In this document: piece after piece, positions 26,801 to 39,695 of the stretch | Position numbering within the stretch: position 1 is the first letter of the stretch | Layout of the letters: each line of letters starts with the position of its first letter | DNA from: Nansenia antarctica | Lineage: Eukaryota > Chordata > Actinopteri > Argentiniformes > Microstomatidae | Reading direction: 5' to 3' | Length of the DNA: 64,000 bases | Assembly: GCA_963989245.1 (NCBI GenBank) | Contig: OZ022351.1 | Span: 14,319,843 to 14,383,842, forward strand | The notes under the pieces: generated by a model | What the model saw: the letters and a program-made list of their open reading frames with translations, nothing else | Database searches by the model: none | What the model was told of the DNA's origin: nothing | Position numbers and translations under genes: made by a program

Positions 26801-28839
26801 TTCATTTTTATGTGTAGCTTTTTACAGTTTCTAAATAATAAAACAAGGAAAAAGGCCTTGTGCAAAAGTTTGGGAACCCTGTCAGCTAGTACTCTGTAAC
26901 TCCTCCTCGGGCAACTATAACAGCTTGCAAACGCTTCCTGTAGCCAGCTAAGAGTCTTCCTTGTTTTGGAATGTTTCCCCATTCTTCCTGGCAGAACACC
27001 TCTAGCTCAGAAATATCAAGTCTGGGGACTGTGAGGGCCATTCCAAAACCGTCATCCGTCTTTCCTGGAGGTACTTCATGGTTGATTTTGAGGTATGCTT
27101 CAGGTCATTGTCTTGCTGGAATACCCAACCTCTCCTCAGCTTCAATTTCTGGACCGACCTTCGAACATTAGCCTGTAGAACTTCTTGATATTTGGTGGAA
27201 TCCATTCTTCCTTCCACCTGCACAATATTGCCTGTGCCCCGAGCTGCTACACAACCCCAAAGCATAATGGATCCACCTGCATGCTTAACACTTGGCAAGG
27301 TGTTCTTCTCTACAAATGCTTCACCCTTTTTTCTCCAAACATCTTTTTGTGGCCAAAAAGTAAAATTGTGGTTGTTCCAATAGGCTTCAGGTTTCTCAAG
27401 GTTTTCTTTTGCATACTTCAGACGCTTAATTTTGCCTTGAGGTCGTAGGAAAGGCTTCTTTCTGGCAACTCTGCTATGTAGGTCTACGCTTTATTGTTGT
27501 CCTGTGAACAACTAGACTGGTGTCTGCTACTCTTTTTTGCAGCTCTTTTACAGTGATGTGTGGGTTCTTCTGAGCATTTCTCACCAGATCCCTGGCCATT
27601 CTATCTGAAAATGTTCTTGGTCTTCCAGATCTTGCCTTGACTTCAATTGTTCACTTTATTTTCCATTTTCTGATGATGTTTCTGACAGTGGAAATGGCTA
27701 GTTTGAAATGCTGTGAGAGTTTTCTTTTGTAGCCTTCTCCTTGATGGTGGAAGTGAACTATCTTGATTCTTGAACTGTTTAGAGGAACCCATGGTTTTTA
27801 ACACAATGGTCAGACACAACAGCCACCACAGTCGGATACTTTAGAAGGCATGGAGTTACTTCAGAATATAGAGTTCAAGCCTGGAATTATATTCACCTGA
27901 CTCATTGAAGCCCTAACGAGTAAATCACTTTGGTCTGAGCCTTAGTAATTATCTTCTCAAAAGGTAACAAAGAATAATCCCGATCCTTTTGCACAGGGCC
28001 CTTTTCCTTTTTTTATCATTTAAAAACTCTGAAAATAAAAATAAACCTTACTTTAAAATGTGCATTTAAAGTTACTTTAAAAGGTGTAATGTTTGACTTT
28101 TTGACAAAGTATATTTCTTTCAAGGGTAGATAACGTGTAGTTTAACTAGGCCTACTTCCCATGTACGTAATTTGTCATTAGATAAATACATTTTCAGAGT
28201 AGCTTCCCCAACACTGGACATTGGGAATGCAAACTACTTTCTCAAAGGCCTCTGTACACATACTGTAGAAAAACACCTGTTAAAAGGAAACTGACTTGCA
28301 TTTAACTGATAGAGGAACAGAACCGCTAGACCACCAGACAAACAGAGCAGTGATTTGCAGTGATGTTCCAGCCGCAGCAGGTAATGTGACAGTGCACCCT
28401 GCCCAGTGAGGACAGAGTGCTGAATGGATGGCTCTCTCTCTCTGACAGAGCACAGAGCTGGTTGGGGCACTGAGGCTATGTCTATGGGCCCTCAGATGCC
28501 GTGCCAGAGGATGAGCTGTGTGTGCGGGGCCAGGGCCAGGAGCTGACCCCCCGACGCACACAGGAAGCCCTTCCTCAGGAATACTGATGATGCCGAGAGT
28601 CCCAGCGACAGAGGAAGCGCTCTCAAGCCACCAGCTGCGACAGACTAGTGAGGATCTCTTTCATGGCCTGGATGGCCCCCAGATCTGAAAACCGCAGCAT
28701 TATGAGGCTACATACGGAAGGCCCCTGCTATTCTCCCTCCGAAGATGAAATGAAATAGAAAACACATTATCTGACGTGCCCGATATCTCCACCGAGGGGG
28801 AGGCCGGTCCAAGTGCACTGACCCCCTCTCTCTCTCTCT

Positions 28840-28879
<40 letters not shown>

Positions 28880-28898
28880 GTCTCTCTCTGTCTCTCTC

Positions 28899-28938
<40 letters not shown>

Positions 28939-28949
28939 CCTCCCTCCCT

Positions 28950-28980
<31 letters not shown>

Positions 28981-30140
28981 CCAATCAGGCGGTCACGCCA
29001 TTTACGGACACTACGAAAAGGAAAAATCTATCAAGCATCACAAGTTGCCCGCCATTTAGGCGAATGAATGATGACTTCATTACACGAGTGGGCAGGTTGC
29101 ACCCTCTTTGATTGAGGAACAAAGCTAATTGACTGATTCACTGCTAAGCCTCGGCTCTGTGTATAATAAGTGGACTTTAGTCAGAGCTGGCCAGTGCAAG
29201 TGGGGCATGCTGTGACGCATGTGATGTATGTGTCTGTGTCTGTGTCTGAGGAGGAGCAGAGGTACAGAGCATCCAGCAGCTGCATTTACACCATGATTCT
29301 CTCATAAATCCACTCTGGAGCTGCTAACTTAAACCACATGGGGGTTTTATCTAAATAACTACCGCACCGAGCGATATCGGGTTCCCTGACTCGCTCGACA
29401 GGGCAAAAAAAAGCACTGTTTAGCTCTTGTCATTGCCCCTGTCTCAGAAATCACCCCAAAGAGCAAGTACATGTATTCACTAAAAATTGGCACCGTGACG
29501 TCCAGACAAACATTGTCAAACTTTGTTAGCTTTCAATAGGGAGCTGCGGTCCTCCTCTGTCCATATGGTCGCCATACATCATTTTCGCCACACTTCTGGC
29601 CCGCAGAAAATTCCAGCGAGTAAAAAGAGCTTCAGCCCGAGACACCTGCCTGGGCCCGATATATCTGTTTAAACTTAAACACATTGTCCGGAAAACGAGC
29701 TGTTTACGTTAAACATGGAGATAATCTAATAGAACAAAATGTAACATTTGTATTAGAAAATCAAATCATACAACAGATCAAGGAATCAAACTGACTGACT
29801 TCTGACAGAAAGGAGAGTTTGATTGACACAGGGATTGTACCTGCAGTACTAGCCTACAGTACATCATGTAACTGTTACAGTAATAATGGCAGGAATGGTA
29901 TAGGTCCATTCCAGTATTCCGTAGATGTATACAGTATGTTGAGTCTAGGCTCCGGCTGTAAGAGAGTGAGGTCAGATCAGGCATGGTCTGGCTGTAAGAG
30001 GGTGAGGTCAGATCAGGCACGTCTGGCTGCCCGGCTTGTTGTGCAAGATGCTGCTGGTTGTGCGTCTGTAACGAAGAGCATGTTGAGAGAGGCTTTTCGG
30101 CTGAGGAATCAGAACTCACGCCACAGGATATTACTCCAAG

Positions 30141-30171
<31 letters not shown>

Positions 30172-30673
30172 GTTTCGCAGTTCACCAACAGAGTGCAGCG
30201 CTTTCTGCTTCCTATTAAGTGGAGGGTTCATGTAAGCCACCGTTGACACAGAGGTGCCCCTGCCTCCCTAACACCAGATCGGACAGGAGGAGGAGAGGCT
30301 CGGAAAGGCTCACGTGCATGATTATATAAACAGGCTTCTGTTAAGAGAGTGTGATCGAAAACATGATAATCTTGTGCGGTTAAAACAACTGGGACAAATT
30401 CTATGCCAGTGTTAAGGTTTCATAGTTACAGTGCACTTCAATACACAGTTTATACAAATTAAGGATTTGTCCTTTTTCAATCGTGCCCAGCAGAATTCAA
30501 TGATGAAAAAGAAAGAACATTTCGGTGTAGTGAGAAATGGATCTGTACTGCACCTTTGCATTCTCAATGCATGGACAGATGGCCCACGCAGCGCTGGCCT
30601 GGACATCTGGGTTGGGGTTTTTCAACAAGGACCAGAGCAGGCGAACTCCATCCAGGCGGTCAATGATCCTGTA

Positions 30674-30754
<81 letters not shown>

Positions 30755-33700
30755 GGGGGGGTGGCGGTACTGTGTGATCTGCTCCATACTTTCACACTTA
30801 AGAGAAGCATTTGAGCGCTTCTCTTTCTCTTTTCTGACTGGGCAATATCAGCCTACGTTCAGGCATTGAATAACCAACTGCAAGGATGGATCAGCCCATT
30901 TCTCATACAGTTTTTCTCAATTCTGAAAAATCCACTCTGTCTGTTTAGGAAAGTGAATCTCCGTGAGAAAGCATGCACGTTGATGATAGGCCTTGTATGA
31001 TAGCATGTACTGTATCGCGCTCTATACATACTGTATATTTATTTATAGAAGCGAGACAAACTTATACTGTGTGGTGGGAGTTCGTTTCGTCGGGCAAAAA
31101 AGGGGACTTCTGTCCAAATCAAACAGAGCCAGAGACAGGTCTCTCTATATTTCATTACGTCTGAGTGAGGTTTACTTAAGCATAAGCCGTATTTCATGCT
31201 GCGTACATGACTGTAGTCAAGGCTGTAGTCAGGGTCTGGGAACCCAAAGAATTACGCCACAGTGCACCCGTTGTCTGGTATAAATAACATGTAACGTGTT
31301 CCCCATGTGTGCTTCCACCAACAAGGCCGACATTGAATGCTGTCATAATTACTTAAACACTCCCTAATCACAGTATCACCGTGACCGGCAACGAGCGAGC
31401 ACTCATCAGAGACGTCCCCGCGCCATCTGTCTTCCGTTTGCACATAAATCAGTCTGGGGGATCATAACATAAGATTCCAGTCCGCAGGGCCTCTTAAATC
31501 CAGCCCAACAACAAACTCAACTTCATATCCTCCGCCAAAACAGCGCTGTCCTCGCAAGAAGCAGGTATGAAACACGTTAGCATGAAAAGACAACTGACAG
31601 TGAAGAATTGAAACGGAGACCGCAAACCCTCAAGGCATTTGCAAAACGTGTGTTCCTTTAGTAGCTACATTGGAACTTATCTGAAAAAAGTCGGAGAATG
31701 TAATGTGATATTTTCCTGATTTTTTTAGCTCCCATTTTGTCTATGATGTCATTAACCATACGATGCTATGGTTTCACAATAAAAAGAAACACTTGAACAT
31801 TTGAAATGGTTTCGGAGGGATTCATAACAAAACAGGCCCAATAAGAGTTAAAGGATTAACTTATTTAAAATAGTTAAGGATATAACCACCATCACAGTAC
31901 ACAGTGTGTTGTTGAATGGTAAGATAAAGTGAATTTGCAGATATGTCACCATTGACATTCTCTTAAACTGTCCTAAGCAATTTTATAAAAATGCAAGACA
32001 GTGCAACATAAAATGAGCACATGAGTGAAGTGAAATACTCACACAACATAAGGAATAATCCCTTATACTGGTTTAGCAAAAATAAAAGACAGACAAGAAT
32101 TCAGCGCCTGATGGTCAGTAGTAATATCAGAGGTTGGATCCCAGCCTGCAGTTCCCCAGTCTAGTGAGCAACAATGGCAAGACTGGGTCAGTACCCGGGT
32201 TCTCTTAATCTGAGAAACAGCTCTGACCATGTTGGTTTGGAGCAGGAAACAATCCAATGTGAGCTATGTTAATTGCTCAGCAAACTACTGTACACAAGTC
32301 TCAAAATAAGTAATCACCCGCAAAGACATACAAAACGTTCTCGTGGAAATAACGACTTTCTGTCCACAAGGGTGTAAATGCGAAACATTACAAGACATGG
32401 CCTAAATATACATCCCATGAGAAAACATGGTTCACATAGGTGGGTGGAATGTGGATGTAACATAGGCTCCTTTTGGGGGGGACTCACTGTATTGAATCTC
32501 TCGCTAGTTAATTGCTGAAATGGCTTTATTTTGTCCAAATAAAGTTCTGCACTTTTATTGCACCCCTGTGGTTTGGCACATCCATAAATGTATTACTCTT
32601 TCATACAACGGCGCTGAACGAGGCGAACTAACAACATGCGCTTGAACGTCGAGTTCTTTATTTGTGTCCAGCGTTAATTAAGAATGTTCTTGCAGTCTAT
32701 AACAGCCTTGTAAAAGCAACGAGATGCAGATGGACGTGCTTGTCCGTGCGGTGTTCCGTAGCATCAAAGCCAAGTGAGCGCTGCAGTAGAAGGACTCGAC
32801 GGGTATGATCACTGTTTATGTTATTCCAGCCATGAGAGGCTTGGACAGCTCAAGGTATGCTACTCTGACCAGCTCAGCACCGAAAGTGACCACAAGCCTA
32901 CAGTAAAACCCCAGGATGCACACCACAACCGACAGTTATCGCAGCAGGTATAATAAACAAGGCTTTTAACACTGCCATTCATCTGCGGATGAAATACAGG
33001 CCCGACCAGGGGAAATTGCAGGTTAAGAGAACAGGACAGTTGAAGTGCTGTTTAGGACAATTATCGCATCATGTCATCATCGTATCTCTCGTCAATGTGT
33101 CATGGCACTGAATAACGGATTATTACATTGGAATGAGATGGGTCATAAGCAAGACTTGACCAATCAGAAGGTGACAGCTTACGCCATGTTCTCTGGCTCT
33201 GTGGCACACGCTCCCACCGCCTTGGTGACGTTGACCAGTAGGGCCTGGTTGGTTCCTGTCAGCAGGTTGACCAGGGGCGGGATGCCTCCACACTTCCGGA
33301 TGGTGGCCCTGTTTTCTGGTTTCTGGGCACCCTCTCCCAGGGCGCCCACCACATTGACCAGCACTTCCTCGGGCTGGTCGGTCAGCAGTCCGACCAGCAT
33401 TTCCAGGGCCTTGTGCTGCTGGAATCTGGAGAAAGATGGCACAGGGTCATCTTTATACAGTAGCTGCCATAAGACATACATCATAAACGGGACAGGTATC
33501 AGCATTAAAACATTGAACATTTTGCATAATTGGAAATTATGCTCAATGCAGATGTTGGCCTGGTGGCCTGGTGGTTGGCCGGTTGGCCTGGTGGCAGATA
33601 ATACAGGGGCTGGATATATGTGGCTTTGACTGGGGTACAAATCACTTGACCCAGTAGCATAGGCAGTTTTCCCACGGCTGCACAAAGCTCCCCACGCATG

Positions 33701-36700
33701 TTCTTTGCATGACCGAGGTTCGCTTGTGGTTTGGAAAAGTTCACTCCCTGCTTCACAGTGATTTCACTTTGTTTGCCAGAACTATAGAGTGGTAAACTAC
33801 AGTAAACATTTAAGAGGGATATAACGTGGTTGCAGAAAGCCTCAACAAACCTCTGATGTACGGTTAAGTTCTACGACTGTTTTTATTCACAGTTACGGTT
33901 GCTGGCAACAGAGTCCGAAGGCTATTGTAGAAAGTGTCCAAGGTCATTTGGTTTTGGTCACCATCCCCTGTATTTGCCAACACAATAATGTTTGAGGTCA
34001 AGATTATGTGGTTCAGTTCCAGTGACTGACTATCCCTCCTCTTTACCTCTGTTGCAACCATAATTACGTATCACAATAATACCTCTCCTTACCTCATATT
34101 CTGTCTATAGTACCCTGCTCACCCAAAGATATTCACATTTCTTTCATTTTAACTGATTTCCACAGAAACATATTCTTGCAAGTAAAACAGTAATGAACAA
34201 AGTGACTGCCAATGTTCACTTTACCGAATCAACAACAATGTTTTTCCTATGCCACCACCGAAGTGTTATCTGCAGGGAGCTACAGTAAAACGACCTCGTA
34301 ATTGCACACATAACGTTGTGAAAAAACGATAAATGGACAGCAAGTCATGTCTATTTTTGTAAAGCCAATCCCAGCAGAATGCGTAATTACGATGGCAAAA
34401 GAAACATAACACAAAGCTGCCTAAACCGGCCTGTACTACAAACAGTGGGCTGCATACAAGTGGAAGCTTTATTAAAGCTTGTTAAAAGACACAAGAACCA
34501 CAGAGAGGCTTCTGTGCAGCAGTTTTATGATTGATTGTGTTGTTCCATCTTTTCGAAGACACAAGTTATAGTAACATAGTAATTCGACTGGTGTTAAGAC
34601 CATTAGTGCTGCCTTTATGTACCGGCCAGACATCAACAAGGACTGTATGAAAGGCTAATCTCAGGGTCGACGGGAAGAGACCCACCAAGAAGCTCAATAA
34701 GCACCATAAAGAGAGTTTCAGATGGATACATCACAGAATATGAAATCAGCTAAAATGAAAGAAATGTGAATAGCTTTGGGTGAGCAGGGTACTATAGACA
34801 GAATATGAGGTAAGAAGAGGTATCATTATGATACGTAATTATGGTTGGAACAGAGGTAAGCAGGAGGGATAGTCAGTCACTGGAACTGAACCACATAATC
34901 TTGACCTCAAACATTATTGTGTTGGCAAATACAGTCCGAGACTTGGCAATGGTGACTTTCCATTGCAAAGTTATTCCCTCACTCTTTTGTTACAGAGCTA
35001 GGGTTTTAACACAGCATTTGTGTGTGTCCATAACACCTTAGTATATACGGTTCAAGGGGCCACATATCAATGCACCCATAAATCTGCTTTTAAATCTGCA
35101 TGAAACAAACGTTCCAAACTTTCCTAATATGAAATGGAGGACTGGACTAACACAAAGGATTTCCTACATAAAGGCTTACAGCCTCTCCACCGTATCGCAG
35201 TTTCCTATGAACATTGTGTGCTCTGGACATTTAAAACGATGTGCGCTTTAAATAAACACTCTTAAGTACTCTCTTAAGTTATGAATGTCATTATATTTCG
35301 GGCCCATCAATCATCTCTCATTTTGATGCATCATTAATCAGGCAAATAGCTAACACATGCTCCTTCTGGGCTTTAGCAGAGGTCTCTCTGGCCTCATCTC
35401 AGGGTCCATACAGTACAGGGCCATGTTAAAGATCACTCACACAAAGACATGCTGTCTACAATTGGCCACAAGGGCTGTTTGAGTTGTTCATGTACTTTGT
35501 GTTGAAACAGAAACATACACACACAAAAAACTCCCTCTCATTACTTGCTGCTGTAAAATATATTCCGAAACGATTTTCGTCTCAAAACAGCACTCTGCCT
35601 ATGATTGATTTTGAAACGAACGCACGCCCTCCGAACAACTCGCCATGAAACTCTCTATTACCCGTTAGCAGCAGCTCTCTTTTTTGACAGTAATGGCTCG
35701 GTCATTTCATTCCAAGCCTTCAGTCTGACCTTGACATTTTTATATGTTATTCAAATAACCCTGGGAGGGTTAAATCTAAGTGTGCATTAAAACACTCGCT
35801 CTGCATCACGCTGGTTTCCTCCTGGAGTGACGGCCAAATTTCACCTTCGTTCACACCCAAGCTGCCCCGCGCGATCCAAAAAACAAAAACACAACGCGCA
35901 CAGGAAAGGAACCGTTAAACGGGAACATTGTGAGGGGTGTCTGGCCCTTTGCTTCTCTCACTGGGTCTCTTTGTTATTCATCACATCCCTCTCTAATGAG
36001 TCTGGGAGCATGCTTTGGAGTGTTTGGATGTTCGCAAATTAAGTGTCACCAATTGTGGTTTACATGCGATTATTGGTATCATTATTACCTTTTGCTATTA
36101 TTATTGCCTTTTGCTTAGCAACAGTGTTATGAGTAATTACTGGGAGGCACAGAGCCCGTAATGGGAGCAAGTGTACTGAGGTGCTACATTACTCATTGCC
36201 AATGCAGTTAACTTGTTTTATCGCCTTGCCAGGCTGCACTCTGAAGGGTTCCCAATCTATGCAATTTTTGTTGTTTTTTGGGGCATTTTTTTTGGGTTCA
36301 GTACTGGACTGAATGTGAAGGTTTGTTGGGAAGCCAGGCACTGAGGAGCATTCTGAAAGGTTCACTTTATACTCTGCAAACCTTAATGCTTCAGTCTTTA
36401 TAATATTGGCATGGTAGTGTTTAGTCCTAATTAGTATTAACAAGATATAGGCTGTTGTTTATGACAGCATTGGTTATGTATTACTAGTCTCACTAAATCA
36501 AACGAGTCCCTTGTGAACATGGCAAAAGTGACACCTGTTCTGACTCTGAGATGTTACTGGCATACTTCTGTAATGGGATCTTTGCTTAATTGAATATGGC
36601 AACAGGCATTGCTTCCAGTTGGGAAGACTTAACTTAGACTCTAAATGTAGGATATCATTCTGTCAGTTGTGAAATATGAGGTGGAGAGAGACCGTTGTGA

Positions 36701-39184
36701 GTGCTACTGGGCCTTTTCTATTATTGTTAGAATTCCTCTGCAATTTGAATTCTACAGGGGTTTTTAATTCAGACATTTCCACATATCTTACTTCATCATA
36801 AAGCCATAAAACTCAAAGAAACACTCTTAATCATAAAAATGTATAACAGACACGCTCTTATCAGTTTGTTGGCTACATTCGAGAAAATAAGTCTTGAATT
36901 TATTAAGAGATTATTGTATTAAATTGTTGAAAATGGATTGGATTCTACTGTATGTCCTCTGACTCACACTGAATAAAAAAATAAATACAGCTAAATAATT
37001 TGTTCAAGGGAGTACCTTTGTGACAGTCAAGGGCTGCCAGGGCACGAGTCCTGGGTGTTCTTTATTTTTCAAGGGAAAATTACTGACTTAAACAGTCATC
37101 CGACACAAAACTAAGCCAGGAAAGATTCCAGAAATGTCACTGCTGAAGGAACTAAATGACACTTAAATAAATGTCGGCTTGCCGTACATGACAAAATGAT
37201 TTAAGAGTCTGTCAGCTTACATTTCTGACATTATGGAATAGCCATTTCGAGGTGGATTCTTCTGGTCTGCTTTCCCGTGTCCAATACTAATGGGGGAACT
37301 GCTTTGACTAACATATCGTTGGTGTCTATAAAATCAACACTTTAACTTCATCTTCTGTTAACAGTGGAACAAAAGCGCAGTCCTCCTGCAAACAGTCACA
37401 TAAAAGATCAGAGCTAATAGAATCCGTACAAAAACTTTGTACATTTTGGCCAAATAATCACTTGGCCAACCAGACACAACGTAAAGGACCAGATATGACA
37501 ACAGCTCCGAGTGGAAAAAGTGAGACGCTTGTGTGAACAAATGAGAGGTCCCATAAAAAACGGCACATGTGATGATTGCTCGACCCTCCCCTCATCCCCT
37601 CTGGTCAGTTCAGCGCCTAGCTGCTGTCAAGGCTTTTCATTATACCGTGTGCCTATTTGCTATTACGAGGCTATATATGTATGTAGCTCTCCAAAATCAC
37701 ATAGGACACTAACCACACTAGTTAGCACACACTAGTTTAACCAACATTCTCCAAGCAATGATGGGTACCTGTGGGTTAAAAATGATAACTCTCTCTCCCC
37801 CAAAAAACTGAAGCTCATTAGATAACAAAGCGATTTGTCAAAGTCAGACCCAATTCTTTGACAGTAATTACATGACATAAGACATGAAACATAGGGCTGC
37901 TCCATCCGCCTCCTACAGTAAATAAGGAATCGTGACCCCCAAATACACATCCTCTGGTGCTGGTTAGCCTCTGAGTGGGGCACGCTAATGAGGGGTAATA
38001 ATGTGAGGCGTACTCAGCCACGTTCTCCACGCTGATGGAGCACTTCCAGATGGCCCCCGTGGTGGCGGCCAGGAGCTGCTTGTTGTCTGCCTTACTCAGG
38101 AGAAGCACCAGGGGCTGCAGGCCCTCGTACTGCCTGACTAGGTCCCGCGTCCTCTTGTCCTCTGCACACTGGAGGCACAGAAAACGTACAAGAGTTACGG
38201 TACAGTTCAGTGTGGGTGCTACTAGGACATGTCAACTATGATAAGAAGAATATCAATGAAAATGTGGTGATGTCATTGGAAACAAGAAATATGATGGTCG
38301 AGGTTACCTTGAAGATGGCACTTGCACAATGCATCTGGAGCTCATGGTTGTCACAGTTGAGGTTTTTGACCAAGTCCTCGATCATGCCCTCAGTCTGAAT
38401 AGCAATCCTGTAGCTCCTCTGTAAATGGGGAATGCAGCTTGACAGAATCAGTCAGTGTGATGGGTTCCAACATGCAAGCACACAAACATTATTATTAATA
38501 TATACATACCAATATTATTCATATTTTGGGGCATTTTTTTACGGACCAAAAAAGTTTGAAGGAGTCAAACTTTCCGCAATCTTTTCGGCCATTTAGCCGA
38601 TAAGAAACAGGCTTTTGTATTGAGATGCTTTGTTCAGGCCAACTACAACATGACTTCTAACATGAAAATAAGAAAACACTGAATATCTTTTTTTAATAAA
38701 AGGATAGTAATACCCCTGAGCTGCCAAATGACCTACTTATTAAACACTTACAAGGCACACATTAGTGCCTTAAAAGTGTTCCCCATAAAGTGTTACCGTC
38801 ATTTCATACATGTATATATGTTTTTTTCTGATAGTTTGGTGTGGCTAAGAGTTAGCCGTAGCCTGGACCGGAGCCCCTCACCTCAGAGGCACACTCCTGT
38901 AAGGTGCCCACCACGGGGATCAGCATGTTCTCGTGAGGGGACTTCAGGAGGCGGGCCAGCAGAGGGATGCCTCCGGCCTTGCGGATGGCCTCCTTGTTCC
39001 TGGTGCTCTTGCTGCAGCTCCACAGGGCCAGAGCCCCGCAGCGAGCCACCTCCACATCCTTCTCCTGCTCCTCCGTCAGAGTGGCAGAGTCAGGCACACA
39101 GTCCAGCAACTCCACCTGCGCACGCACGGACGCACGCACACACACGGACACGCACGCACGCGCACACACACACACACACGCACA

Positions 39185-39241
<57 letters not shown>

Positions 39242-39634
39242 TAAACTCAGTGTTTAGATTGATATCACACACTGAAGGTAATCTAGATTTGTTTAGAACA
39301 TTTGAGAAACTCATAGGATGTGCTGTAATGGTTTCTATTGACTTGGTCGATGAGAATAGCAAAAAAGCGATTACTAAATTATATTGTTTTGACAGAATAA
39401 AAAAAACAGATATGCAGACTGTGGAAAAACAGCAGGCATGTTGATGGATGTTGATGGAAATCCCAGAGAGACCCTTTGTGACCATTAGTTCCCCCTCCTT
39501 CACTAACTTCTCCTCAATAACAGTTTTTTACATGTTACCGAACAAAATGTTGACGCTTTTTATATTATTATTATTATTATTGTATTATTGTTATTATTAT
39601 TATTCTATAGCGTGATATAGCCTGTCTGCTCCTC

Positions 39635-39695
<61 letters not shown>

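Larger units (their letters stand above)
26467..28216 (-). mobile_element. hAT-like element split by a Tc1 insertion
   Basis: The left end CAATGTTGGGGAATAGTT and right end CTTCCCCAACACTG are inverted repeats of the common fish CAGTGTTGGGGA-type hAT end. Material resembling that family (GTAGTGAACTAC, AAGTAGCT) flanks both sides of the inserted Tc1. The flanking 8-mers match only about 5 of 8, so the duplication is decayed. No hAT transposase is present. Confidence 0.6.
25611..30553 (-). other. odad2 intron with nested transposons
   Basis: Holds the nested hAT-like/Tc1-like pair (26467-28216), a CT-rich microsatellite (28828-28981), a 36-bp direct duplication (29954-30025) and (CT)n at 30140-30167. 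A short minus-strand frame at about 28605-28690 is discussed as a finding. Confidence 0.75.

Noticed and set aside
33045..33629. 194-residue plus-strand frame
   Set aside because: Antisense shadow of the odad2 armadillo exon at 33183-33425.
33864..35041. Two similar predicted peptides on opposite strands (both containing [20 protein letters not shown])
   Set aside because: They are the two arms of one inverted repeat, not paralogous genes.
38728..39444. 238-residue plus-strand frame
   Set aside because: Antisense of an odad2 exon joined to a CA repeat.
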